From Gottfriedia acidiceleris (GTDB lineage: Bacteria; Bacillota; Bacilli; Bacillales; Bacillaceae_G): a DNA stretch of 64,000 nucleotides. Below are positions 55,265 to 63,281 of the stretch, piece after piece. Within the stretch, counting starts at the first letter, position 1. Each line of letters starts with the position of its first letter. The DNA lies in contig NZ_SCFN01000005.1 of assembly GCF_004138285.1 (NCBI RefSeq), positions 62,001 through 126,000 of the forward strand. The letters run 5' to 3'. Made by a program: the position numbers and the translations under genes. The notes beneath the pieces are model-generated. The model worked only from the letters and a program-made list of their open reading frames with translations. It did no database searches and was not told the origin of the DNA.

Positions 55265-56173
55265 TTATGCTGATTGGAATGATCTTCTTTTAAGGAATTC
55301 AGGTAAAATGATACCGATTAAAATTAAAATGATACCAAAATATTGTGGTGCACCAACCGTTTCCTTTAATACAATCGCTGACATTAATGTAGCAGTCGGT
55401 AACTCTGCTGCCCCTAAAATAGAAGCAAGACCAGAACCTGTTAAAGGAACCCCTTTTGAAAACATTAAAGTAGAGAAAAATGGACCTAGAAAGCCAAGAA
55501 TCAAGCCATACTTTATTGATAGTTCCGCAAATAAGTGCCAATTTGTGAAAAATGTAGGCGGGAGGAAAATCGCACAAATTATAAAACCACCTGTTATCAT
55601 CAATGCCGTTTTTGTTATTGGGTTGGCTTTTAAAGCGATTCTACCGCTAAGTAATATAAAAGTACTGTACGAAACCGCGGACAACGACCCAAATAAAACT
55701 CCTAACCAATTCATTGAGCCAATTCCATTGGTTAAAACATTTGTCGCAAAGATCGTTCCAATAACGAGTGGAATCAATGAGAGTAATTTACTTTTTTCTG
55801 GAAGTTTTCGATTGACTACTGATTCTAATAAAACGCCAATCCAAGTGAACTGGAACAACAGCACAATTGCTAATGATGCAGTAATATATTGCAAAGCCAA
55901 ATAATAAAACATCCCTGTTAAGCCAGTGGAAGACCCTAATACAACAAGTAATAAAACATCCTTCTTTGTAGGCTTTAAATATTGTTCGTTATTTAACTTA
56001 ACGGATCTACTTTTATTGACAAATACGATGGACCATAACAAAATTGCCCCAACAAACATTTGAATACCGACTACATCATTTACAATAAAACCATCACCAT
56101 AAGCCAATTTTACAAAGGTAGACAAAACGCCATAACAAACTGAACCGATAATGATATATAGAATACCTTTCAA
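55265..56173 (-). CDS. EamA/DMT-family transporter
   Basis: A 302-residue drug/metabolite transporter with ten hydrophobic segments in two EamA repeats (GSVCYGVLSTFVKLAYGDGF near the start, GVLFGSLSAVSYSTFILLSGRIALK in the middle). TTG 56173 is chosen: CGGGGTG is placed 6-8 nt upstream, and the longer frame to 56296 would translate a terminator hairpin and a regulatory-looking leader. Such proteins export amino acids or small metabolites. The substrate is unknown. Confidence 0.82.
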   Translation of the reverse strand: MKGILYIIIGSVCYGVLSTFVKLAYGDGFIVNDVVGIQMFVGAILLWSIVFVNKSRSVKLNNEQYLKPTKKDVLLLVVLGSSTGLTGMFYYLALQYITASLAIVLLFQFTWIGVLLESVVNRKLPEKSKLLSLIPLVIGTIFATNVLTNGIGSMNWLGVLFGSLSAVSYSTFILLSGRIALKANPITKTALMITGGFIICAIFLPPTFFTNWHLFAELSIKYGLILGFLGPFFSTLMFSKGVPLTGSGLASILGAAELPTATLMSAIVLKETVGAPQYFGIILILIGIILPEFLKRRSFQSA

Positions 56174-56190
56174 AATAACACCCCGTTTTA

Positions 56191-56290
56191 ATAAAAAGAA
56201 GTAAAGAGGGAATACCTCTTTACTTATATCTAATTTCATATTTTGTTGTCTCACCTGAGTGAGATATTTCTCCGGTAATACTCCATCCAG
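56191..56290 (-). promoter_or_regulatory. Structured leader with terminator ahead of the EamA gene
   Basis: On the minus strand a small hairpin (TCTCAC-TCAG-GTGAGA, 56249-56264) is followed by a perfect terminator stem, AAGTAAAGAGG with CCTCTTTACTT (56199-56225), and CTTTTTAT. The preceding TCTGGATGGAG, ACCGGAGAAAT and CTCAGGTGAGACAAC loosely recall glycine-riboswitch 3' ends, but the full consensus is not met. The layout is that of an attenuation-type riboswitch. Ligand uncertain. Confidence 0.5.
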
Positions 56291-56296
56291 AGCCAC

Positions 56297-56432
56297 TCAA
56301 ACGCCTTGCGCATTGTCTAGCTCCAGGCGTTAGCCCCTCGAGGTCATAAGCCAAAGCTCAATAAAGGTAAAAACCAACCTTTATCGTTCTTCGTCTTATG
56401 CTTGTCGGGGCTGATCAAACGCCTTGCGCATT
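56297..56432. repeat. Bacillaceae-type dispersed intergenic repeat with large imperfect hairpin
   Basis: The 18-mer TCAAACGCCTTGCGCATT occurs at 56297-56314 and again at 56415-56432. Between them, GGCGTTAGCCCCTCGAGGTC and CATAAG (from 56326) fold back on CTTATG, TTGTCGGGGCT and AACGCC, with an inner ATAAAGGT/ACCTTTAT hairpin. I recall similar GTCTAGCTCC...CTTGTCGGGGCTGA elements as common in Bacillus and Geobacillus intergenic DNA. It is more GC-rich than its surroundings. Confidence 0.75.
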
Positions 56433-56437
56433 TCGTA

Positions 56438-57256
56438 TTACATTCCTTCTAAAATGCCCTTAACTAAGTTAACGAATTTCGTTCTAACCATGCTTGCTAC
56501 TTCAATTACTTCTTCGTGGTTTAATGGTTGGTCTAGGATGCCACAAGCCATGTTTGTTAGGCAAGAGATACCTAAAACTTTCATACTTCCGTGAACAGCT
56601 ACGATAGCTTCAGGAACCGTTGACATCCCAACAGAATCAGCACCAAGTGTACGGATCATACGGATTTCAGCAGGAGTTTCGTATGAAGGGCCACTCCACC
56701 AAGCATATACACCTTGTTGTAATTTAAGATCTTGTTTCGCAGCAACATCTAAAGCAAGGCTACGTAATTCTTTATTATATACTTCAGAAACGTCAGGGAA
56801 GCGAGTACCTAGTTCTGGGTTATTTGGTCCAATTAAAGGATTTGTTCCTACTAAATTAATATGATCAGTAATTAACATTAAATCGCCTGGATTAAAGCTT
56901 GTATTAACAGCGCCACAAGCATTTGTTACGATTAATTTTTCTACTCCAAGTGCTTTCATTACACGCACAGGGAACGTTACCTCATCTAAAGTAAAGCCTT
57001 CATAATAGTGGAAACGGCCTTTCATTGCAACCACAGCTTGGCCTTTTAATTCACCGATTACTAATTCATTTGCGTGTCCAACTGCTTCGGACTTTGCAAA
57101 GTGAGGAATTTCACTGTAAGGAATTACAACAGAGTTTTCGATTTCATCTGCAAGAGTACCTAAGCCAGAACCTAATATTAACCCAACCGTTGGACGGTAG
57201 TTTGTTTTACTTAATATAAAATCTCTTGTTTCTAAAATATGTTCAGTTTTATGCAT
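56438..57256 (-). CDS. punA: Purine nucleoside phosphorylase (trimeric, guanosine/inosine type)
   Basis: A 272-residue PNP that converts guanosine or inosine plus phosphate to free base and ribose-1-P. Its motifs are LILGSGLG (phosphate site, near 26-33), MKGRFHYYEG (84-93), VTNACGAVN, EIRMIRTLGADSVGMSTVPEAI and the base-binding ISCLTNMACGI. The length and motifs are those of the homotrimeric class (PupG in B. subtilis), not the hexameric DeoD class. ATG 57256 follows AGGAGGAAAAATAA. It sits alone, with the dispersed repeat immediately after its stop. Confidence 0.94.
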   Translation of the reverse strand: MHKTEHILETRDFILSKTNYRPTVGLILGSGLGTLADEIENSVVIPYSEIPHFAKSEAVGHANELVIGELKGQAVVAMKGRFHYYEGFTLDEVTFPVRVMKALGVEKLIVTNACGAVNTSFNPGDLMLITDHINLVGTNPLIGPNNPELGTRFPDVSEVYNKELRSLALDVAAKQDLKLQQGVYAWWSGPSYETPAEIRMIRTLGADSVGMSTVPEAIVAVHGSMKVLGISCLTNMACGILDQPLNHEEVIEVASMVRTKFVNLVKGILEGM

Positions 57257-57499
57257 TTATTTTTCCTCCTAAAATGAGCGATAGGGATTGTAATAAGAAA
57301 TCTAATAAATAATAATGCTTTCACTATAAGTCTAATGGATAATTCCTTACTTGTAAACAGACTAAAAACCATTTTGGTAAAAAGTTTATTCTTTTCCACT
57401 GAAAATGCTGTAAATATAGTGTATAAATAGCTATACTTAATTCATAAAATATAAAAAGCTAAATGAATGTAAAATAAGATTAGAGTTTTGGAGGAGTCA

Positions 57500-58714
57500 A
57501 TGATCAGGCAATTTATAGGCTATCAGTCGCCTAAAATCAAAAGTTTAAAGCTTTTATATAGCTTAATAAGAAAATTAGGGCCAATTAAAGTTAGTACATT
57601 AACTGAAATGACAGGGTATAAGCATACTACTTGTGTTCGGTTATTAGATGAATTAGTACAAGAAGGACTTATATACGATAGTGGTGTAGGGGTTTCAAGC
57701 GGTGGAAGAAGACCGGCAATGTATGTGATTAACCCAACTGCATTCTACTTAATCGGTGTCGAAATCACGAATTTATATACAACGGTACTACTGCTTGACT
57801 TAAATCTAACAATTGTCGAATCAAAAAAATTAAAAATGAGCAACGTGAGTACTGGAGAATATACTTTAAATTTTGTAACAAAAAGTGTAAGTGAATTATT
57901 AGATCAAAATAAAGTTAATAGAGAACTATTATTAGGTATTGGTATTGGAGTATTGGACCCAATTGATCAAGCAAAGGGTGTAATGATTAAATCGGGATCA
58001 TTTTTAGCAGATGGATGGGACGATTTAAATATTGTTAAGCACTTAGAAGAAGCTAATCAGTGCCCAGTATTTCTAAATAACGGCACAAATTTAGCTGCCT
58101 TAGCAGAGTATAGACTAAATTTCAGTAAAGAAAACGAAAATATTGTTTTTGTTTCGAGTGATATGGGGATACGTTGTGGAATTATTCAACAAGGTAAATT
58201 AATAAGCAATAAGAACGAAATGGACGATGCTTTTGGACATATGATCGTTGATATTCATGGAAAACTTTGTTCATGTGGTTCATATGGTTGTCTACAAGCG
58301 TACAGTAGTTTACCTGCGATTCGAGAAGAGGTTATCAAACGTGTTAAGCGCGGTGAGATTACTTCTTTGATGAGTGAATTAAACGATGTCGAAAATATTA
58401 GCTACCATCAAATTCTTGAAGCTTTAGAGAAGAAAGACCCACTTTGTTTAGAAGTCATAAAAGAGGCGGCTAATTACTTTGGAATTGGATTGACTAATCT
58501 TATTTATATCGTACGTCCTGATATTGTAATTTGTGGAGGTACATTGGTACCTAAGCCATTATTCTTTGATGTAGCATGCGAAACAGCACAAGGAAGATTG
58601 AAGAATTATCCAAACAGTCCTGTTCAAATCATTAAATCATCAACAGCGTATAATATCGTTGCACAAGGAGCGGGTTGTATTGTATTTGATTACTTCACAG
58701 AGGAAACAATGTAA
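57500..58714 (+). CDS. ROK-family transcriptional repressor
   Basis: A 404-residue protein. An N-terminal winged helix (about 20-75, IKVSTLTEMTGYKHTTCVRLLDELVQEG) is fused to a ROK sugar-binding domain with the zinc motif CSCGSYGCLQAYSS and the C-terminal IVICGGTLV. The kinase-type DIGGT loop is altered (VEITNLYTTVLLLD), so it is a sensor and not a kinase. ATG 57500 is preferred to TTG 57488 because GGAGGAG lies between them. It is NagC/XylR-like. The target operon is not adjacent, and the xyl operon 20 kb away is one candidate. Confidence 0.87.
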   Translation: MIRQFIGYQSPKIKSLKLLYSLIRKLGPIKVSTLTEMTGYKHTTCVRLLDELVQEGLIYDSGVGVSSGGRRPAMYVINPTAFYLIGVEITNLYTTVLLLDLNLTIVESKKLKMSNVSTGEYTLNFVTKSVSELLDQNKVNRELLLGIGIGVLDPIDQAKGVMIKSGSFLADGWDDLNIVKHLEEANQCPVFLNNGTNLAALAEYRLNFSKENENIVFVSSDMGIRCGIIQQGKLISNKNEMDDAFGHMIVDIHGKLCSCGSYGCLQAYSSLPAIREEVIKRVKRGEITSLMSELNDVENISYHQILEALEKKDPLCLEVIKEAANYFGIGLTNLIYIVRPDIVICGGTLVPKPLFFDVACETAQGRLKNYPNSPVQIIKSSTAYNIVAQGAGCIVFDYFTEETM

Positions 58715-58722
58715 TAAAAGCT

Positions 58723-58773
58723 AAAAACCGTTAATGCTCTACCTGGGGACAGATAGAGGTTAACGGTTTTTTT
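58723..58773 (+). terminator. Terminator of the ROK repressor gene
   Basis: AAAAACCGTTAA pairs with TTAACGGTTTTT, extended by an inner CTCTA/TAGAG stem, and is followed by a T run. Confidence 0.9.
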
Positions 58774-58925
58774 AACAATTTTTTTATTTTTTGTTTATAG
58801 ATGGTGATAAAAGTGTGTAAATTTTTAGTTAATTAAACTGTTCATTCTTAAAAAAATTGCGTTATTAGACTAGTAAATTGATTAACGATTTCCATGGAAA
58901 TGAATAAGAAGTGAGAACGTTTACA

Positions 58926-58980
58926 AAAAAACGCTTGCAATCCTGTACGTACAAGAATATACTTATCTTGTACGTACAGG
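58926..58980 (+). promoter_or_regulatory. tre operon promoter with two TreR-type operators and a cre-like site
   Basis: A -35 TTGCAA (58935) and a -10 TATACT (58958) are 17 bp apart. The palindrome TGTACGTACA occurs at 58944-58953 (spacer) and 58969-58978 (around +1), and the two copies lie in a larger inverted repeat (TCCTGTACGTACAAGA and TCTTGTACGTACAGGA). A minus-strand cre-like site, TTGCAAGCGTTTTTT (58926-58940), has one mismatch and covers the -35. This fits double repression by TreR and CcpA. Confidence 0.75.
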
Positions 58981-59032
58981 ATGAATTTAAAAATTATAAA
59001 ATAAATAATAGATTGCTCAAGGAGGGGATATC

Positions 59033-60451
59033 ATGAGCCGATTTAGTGATGAAGCAAAACAATTACTTCAATACATTGGTGGTAAAGAAAACATCGCTAC
59101 AGTAACTCATTGTGCAACACGAATGCGTTTTGTGCTGAAAGATGTTAAAAAAGCTGATGAAAAAATGATTCAAGAAATTAAAATTGTTAAAGGTACATTT
59201 ACGCAAGCCGGGCAATTTCAAGTAATAATCGGTAATGAAGTATCTATTTTTTATAATGATTTTGTAAAATTAGCTGGGGTAGAGGAAACTTCAAAAGATG
59301 AAGCTAAAATAGCTGCAAGGCAAAATATGACATGGATTCAAAGAATACTTGCTCACTTAGCGGAAATCTTTTCACCATTAATTCCAGCCATCGTTGTAGG
59401 GGGACTAATCTTAGGGTTCCGTAACATAATTGGGGATATTAAACTACTAGATCATGGCACAAAGACGCTTGTCGAATCCTCTCAATTTTGGGCAGGTACA
59501 CATTCTTTTTTATGGTTGATCGGTGAAGCCATTTTTCATTTCTTACCAGTAGGTATTACATGGTCAATTACAAAGAAAATGGGTACGACTCAAATTCTGG
59601 GGATTGTTTTAGGTATTACACTTGTTTCACCACAATTACTAAATGCATACGCAGTAGCAGGAGGGGCTGTACCGCCAGTTTGGGATTTTGGTTTTGCTAA
59701 AATCGATATGATTGGTTATCAAGCCCAAGTTATTCCAGCTATTTTAGCCGGTTTCACTTTAGCAATATTAGAAACAAACATTCGAAAAATCGTTCCAAGT
59801 GCAATTTCAATGATTGTGGTACCGTTCTTTGCACTAGTACCAACGGTTTTAATTGCACATGTAGTATTAGGTCCGATCGGTTGGAAAATCGGCTCCGTTA
59901 TCTCACATTTAGTTTATTCAGGATTAACGTCTTCATTTGGATGGCTATTTGCCTTAGTTTTTGGATTCTTCTATGCACCACTAGTTATAACTGGATTGCA
60001 TCATATGACTAATGCAATCGATCTTCAACTAATGAGTCAGCTTCACGGAACAAATTTGTGGCCGATGATCGCTTTATCGAATATCGCACAAGGCTCAGCT
60101 GTTTTAGCAATCATTTATTTGAATAGAAAGAATGAAGAAGAAAAGCAAGTATCAATTCCTGCTGCTATCTCTTGTTTCTTAGGGGTAACAGAGCCAGCAA
60201 TGTTTGGTATTAACTTAAAGTATGCTTATCCATTCCTAGCTGCCATGATTGGCTCTGGTATAGCTGCTATTGTTTCAGTTGGTACAGGTGTAATGGCGAA
60301 TTCAATTGGTGTTGGGGGTCTTCCTGCAATTTTATCTATTCAGCCTAAACATATTGGAATGTTCTCAATCGCTATGCTAGTTGCAGTCGTTGTCCCATTC
60401 ATTTTAACGATTATCTTTAACAAGAAAAAACTGCTAGTGAAAAACTCATAA
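59033..60451 (+). CDS. treP: PTS trehalose permease, EIIBC
   Basis: A 472-residue EIIB-EIIC fusion importing trehalose as trehalose-6-phosphate. The phosphorylated Cys27 is in VTHCATRMRF. The EIIC part (about 105-465) has about ten membrane helices and the motif FLGVTEPAMFGINLKY. There is no EIIA domain, so glucose-type EIIA must phosphorylate it. The ATG follows AAGGAGGGG. First gene of the tre operon. Confidence 0.92.
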   Translation: MSRFSDEAKQLLQYIGGKENIATVTHCATRMRFVLKDVKKADEKMIQEIKIVKGTFTQAGQFQVIIGNEVSIFYNDFVKLAGVEETSKDEAKIAARQNMTWIQRILAHLAEIFSPLIPAIVVGGLILGFRNIIGDIKLLDHGTKTLVESSQFWAGTHSFLWLIGEAIFHFLPVGITWSITKKMGTTQILGIVLGITLVSPQLLNAYAVAGGAVPPVWDFGFAKIDMIGYQAQVIPAILAGFTLAILETNIRKIVPSAISMIVVPFFALVPTVLIAHVVLGPIGWKIGSVISHLVYSGLTSSFGWLFALVFGFFYAPLVITGLHHMTNAIDLQLMSQLHGTNLWPMIALSNIAQGSAVLAIIYLNRKNEEEKQVSIPAAISCFLGVTEPAMFGINLKYAYPFLAAMIGSGIAAIVSVGTGVMANSIGVGGLPAILSIQPKHIGMFSIAMLVAVVVPFILTIIFNKKKLLVKNS

Positions 60452-60520
60452 TTATTTAAGGGGAAGGAAATCTATTTTCCTTCCTTTCGAATTTATTTAT
60501 AAATCAAGGAGATTATCAAA

Positions 60521-62197
60521 ATGAAGGATTTTAAGAACAGTGTCGTATACCAAATTTATCCTAAGTCTTTTTATGATTCGAACGGAGATGGTTTTGGAGA
60601 CTTAAGAGGAGTTACAAAAAAGCTTGATTATTTAAAAGAATTAGGTGTTGACTACATTTGGCTTACTCCATTTTATGTATCTCCTCAAAATGATAATGGT
60701 TATGATGTCGCAGATTATCGAAAGATTGATCCAGCATACGGAACAATGGAAGATTTTGATGAATTGGTGAAGACTGCAAAACGTTGTGATATAGAAATAA
60801 TGCTGGATATGGTTTTTAATCATACATCATCAGAACATGAGTGGTTTAAGAAAGCTCTTGATGGAGATGAAAAATATAAAAATTACTATATTTTTAGGGA
60901 AGAAAAGGACGGAAAAGAGCCAACGAATTGGATCTCCAAATTTGGTGGTTCAACTTGGGAAAAAATTGAGAATTCGAATGAATATTATCTGCATCTATTC
61001 GATAAAACCCAACCAGATTTAAACTGGGAAAATAGTGAGGTACAAAACGAAATATTCGATATCGTTAATTTCTGGATTGAAAAAGGAGTAAAAGGGTTTC
61101 GTTTGGATGTAATTAATCTGATTTCTAAGCCAGAAGTTATGGTTGATGACGAAACAGGTGACGGCAGAAAATACTATACAGACGGACCTAGAATTCATAA
61201 GTATTTAAAGAAATTGAATAAAGAGACGTTTGGTAAGAGTGAAGAAATCATTACTGTTGGTGAAATGTCTTCAACTTCAATCGACCATTGTATTCGATAC
61301 TCAAATCCGTCTGAGAATGAGTTATCGATGGTTTTTAGCTTCCATCATCTAAAAATTGACTATAAAGATGGGCAAAAATGGTCATTAATGGATTTTGATT
61401 TTATGTCACTTAAGTCAATTCTGGATCAGTGGCAAAAAGGTATGCAATCAGGAAATGGATGGAACGCCTTATTTTGGTGTAACCATGACCAACCGCGCAT
61501 TGTTTCACGAATTGGAAACGATCAAAAATATCATAAAGAATCAGCCAAAATGCTTGCTACTTCAATGCATTTATTAAGGGGAACTCCATATATTTACCAG
61601 GGTGAAGAAATTGGAATGCCTAATCCTAAATTTGATGCAATTGAAGACTATCGAGATGTAGAAAGCTTAAATTATTATAAGATATTAAAAGAAAATGGGG
61701 TTCCAGAAAGAGAAATAATAGCCATTTTAAAGAGCAAATCAAGGGATAATTCTCGTACACCTATGCAATGGAATGATTCAATACATGCAGGATTCACAAC
61801 TGGAACACCTTGGATTTCAACAGGAAAAGATTACGAACTAGTAAATGTCGAAAGGTCTCTAGCTGATGAAGATTCAGTGTTTCATCATTATAAAAAACTA
61901 ATTAATTTAAGAAAAGAATTCGACATTATTTCGACAGGTACGTATGATTCTTTATTACTAAATCATGAGCAAATTTTTGCATATACTCGTAAACTGGGTA
62001 ATCAAATGTTGTTAGTAGTTAATAATTTTTATGGCGAGGATACTCTTTTTAAATTACCAGAAGATATTGCTATTGGAGAGTATAACAAGCAGATATTAAT
62101 TTCAAATTATAATGATTCTAGTCAGGAATTAACCGAATTTACGTTGCGTCCATATGAGTCTATTTGTTACCTTCTTGAGAAAAATGTGAGAATATAA
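60521..62197 (+). CDS. treA: Alpha,alpha-phosphotrehalase (GH13)
   Basis: A 558-residue cytoplasmic GH13 enzyme hydrolysing trehalose-6-phosphate to glucose and glucose-6-phosphate. The conserved regions are DMVFNHTSSEHEWF, GFRLDVINLISKP (nucleophile Asp, near 200), TVGEMSS (acid Glu) and FWCNHDQPRI. The start KNSVVYQIYPKSFYDSNGDGFGDLRG is typical of the oligo-1,6-glucosidase/phosphotrehalase group. The tre context resolves it as phosphotrehalase. The ATG follows AAGGAGA. Confidence 0.93.
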   Translation: MKDFKNSVVYQIYPKSFYDSNGDGFGDLRGVTKKLDYLKELGVDYIWLTPFYVSPQNDNGYDVADYRKIDPAYGTMEDFDELVKTAKRCDIEIMLDMVFNHTSSEHEWFKKALDGDEKYKNYYIFREEKDGKEPTNWISKFGGSTWEKIENSNEYYLHLFDKTQPDLNWENSEVQNEIFDIVNFWIEKGVKGFRLDVINLISKPEVMVDDETGDGRKYYTDGPRIHKYLKKLNKETFGKSEEIITVGEMSSTSIDHCIRYSNPSENELSMVFSFHHLKIDYKDGQKWSLMDFDFMSLKSILDQWQKGMQSGNGWNALFWCNHDQPRIVSRIGNDQKYHKESAKMLATSMHLLRGTPYIYQGEEIGMPNPKFDAIEDYRDVESLNYYKILKENGVPEREIIAILKSKSRDNSRTPMQWNDSIHAGFTTGTPWISTGKDYELVNVERSLADEDSVFHHYKKLINLRKEFDIISTGTYDSLLLNHEQIFAYTRKLGNQMLLVVNNFYGEDTLFKLPEDIAIGEYNKQILISNYNDSSQELTEFTLRPYESICYLLEKNVRI

Positions 62198-62220
62198 TAA
62201 AATTTTTCTAGGTGATGAAA

Positions 62221-62946
62221 ATGAACGCAAAGTATATTTCAATCTACCATAAGTTAATTGAACAGATTGAAAAAGGGGCTTTTACTGTTGGTAGTAAGAT
62301 ACCTTCTGAAAAGTCATTAATGGAGCAATTTGATGTTTCTAGAGATACAATTAGAAAATCATTACAAATGCTTGAGCAAAACGGTTATATAAATAAAGTC
62401 AAAGGTAAAGGTTCGTTTATTTTAGACACTGCAAAATTAAATTTCCCGGTAACGGGTTTAATTAGTTTTAAAGAATTATCAAACCAAATCGGTAGAGAAG
62501 CAGAAACGATTGTAGAAATTCTTGAAAAGAAGTGGCCTAGTAAATTTATAAGAGAACAACTAGAAATAGATGACCAAACAGCGATTTGGAAAGTAGTTAG
62601 AGCTAGAAAAATCGACGGGAAAAAAATAATTTTAGACAAAGAGTACTACAATAGTGCATATGTCGAAAAACTTTCAAGGTCAATCTGCGAAGGTTCAATT
62701 TTTGACTATATAGAAAATACTCTTCACTTAAATATTGGCTTTGCGAAAAAAGAAATTGTAGTACAAGCTTGTACAGAAGATGACCAAAAATATTTAGATT
62801 TAGATGGCTATGATATGGTAGTAGTTGTAAATACTTTCGTCTATTTAGACGATGGTTCTCTATTACAATACGGTCAATCTAGACATCGGCCTGATAAGTT
62901 CAAATTTGTCGATTTTGCTAGAAGAATTCAACAGGTTAATGAATGA
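62221..62946 (+). CDS. treR: Trehalose operon repressor, GntR family
   Basis: A 241-residue regulator with an N-terminal winged helix (PSEKSLMEQFDVSRDTIRKSLQMLEQNGYINKVKGKGSF) and a UTRA domain that in TreR binds trehalose-6-phosphate. It resembles B. subtilis TreR through the C-terminus (YGQSRHRPDKFKFVDFARR). ATG 62221 is preferred because AGGTGAT lies just upstream. ATG 62215 and GTG 62212 overlap that site. Last gene of treP-treA-treR. Its likely operators are the two TGTACGTACA palindromes at 58944 and 58969. Confidence 0.93.
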   Translation: MNAKYISIYHKLIEQIEKGAFTVGSKIPSEKSLMEQFDVSRDTIRKSLQMLEQNGYINKVKGKGSFILDTAKLNFPVTGLISFKELSNQIGREAETIVEILEKKWPSKFIREQLEIDDQTAIWKVVRARKIDGKKIILDKEYYNSAYVEKLSRSICEGSIFDYIENTLHLNIGFAKKEIVVQACTEDDQKYLDLDGYDMVVVVNTFVYLDDGSLLQYGQSRHRPDKFKFVDFARRIQQVNE

Positions 62947-62952
62947 TATAAA

Positions 62953-62981
62953 GAACCTTATTCAATCGGATAAGGTTTTTT
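62953..62981 (+). terminator. Terminator of the tre operon
   Basis: GAACCTTAT pairs with ATAAGGTT over an 8-nt loop and is followed by TTTTTT. Confidence 0.88.
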
Positions 62982-63281
62982 GTATTATTTCTAAGCTATA
63001 AATTGCTATAAATTCAAGTGTATACTATGCTTAATCAGGCTTATAAAGGAAATAAACGAAAAACTCATTGGTATCATAAGAAAACGAGTGAACTAGGTTT
63101 ACACTTGCCTTCTATAGTGTTTTTTAGATAAAATTCGCGATCTTCATCTGGAAATAAAGTCTACAAACAAGCTTTTCCAGAAAAATAAAGAAGAATACTC
63201 AAAACAACAATTTGTCTAAAAGGGTCACAATATAAAAAATATGGAAATAATGAGTAAAAAAGAAAATGAATGGATGGGCTT
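62982..63281 (+). other. Intergenic region before the methyltransferase gene
   Basis: AT-rich DNA containing only a 34-codon open frame (ATG 63027 to 63131) without a ribosome site. I see no convincing promoter or structure, apart from an imperfect inverted pair CTGGAAA (63150) and TTTTCCAG (63173). Confidence 0.35.

Noticed and set aside
55230-55904. Open frame of 224 codons on the plus strand
   Set aside because: It is antisense to the EamA transporter gene, whose minus-strand translation shows ten clear membrane segments and a good start. The antisense product has no recognisable motif.
63027-63131. 34-codon open frame as a small gene
   Set aside because: No ribosome site, no recognisable sequence, and the length is expected by chance in AT-rich DNA.
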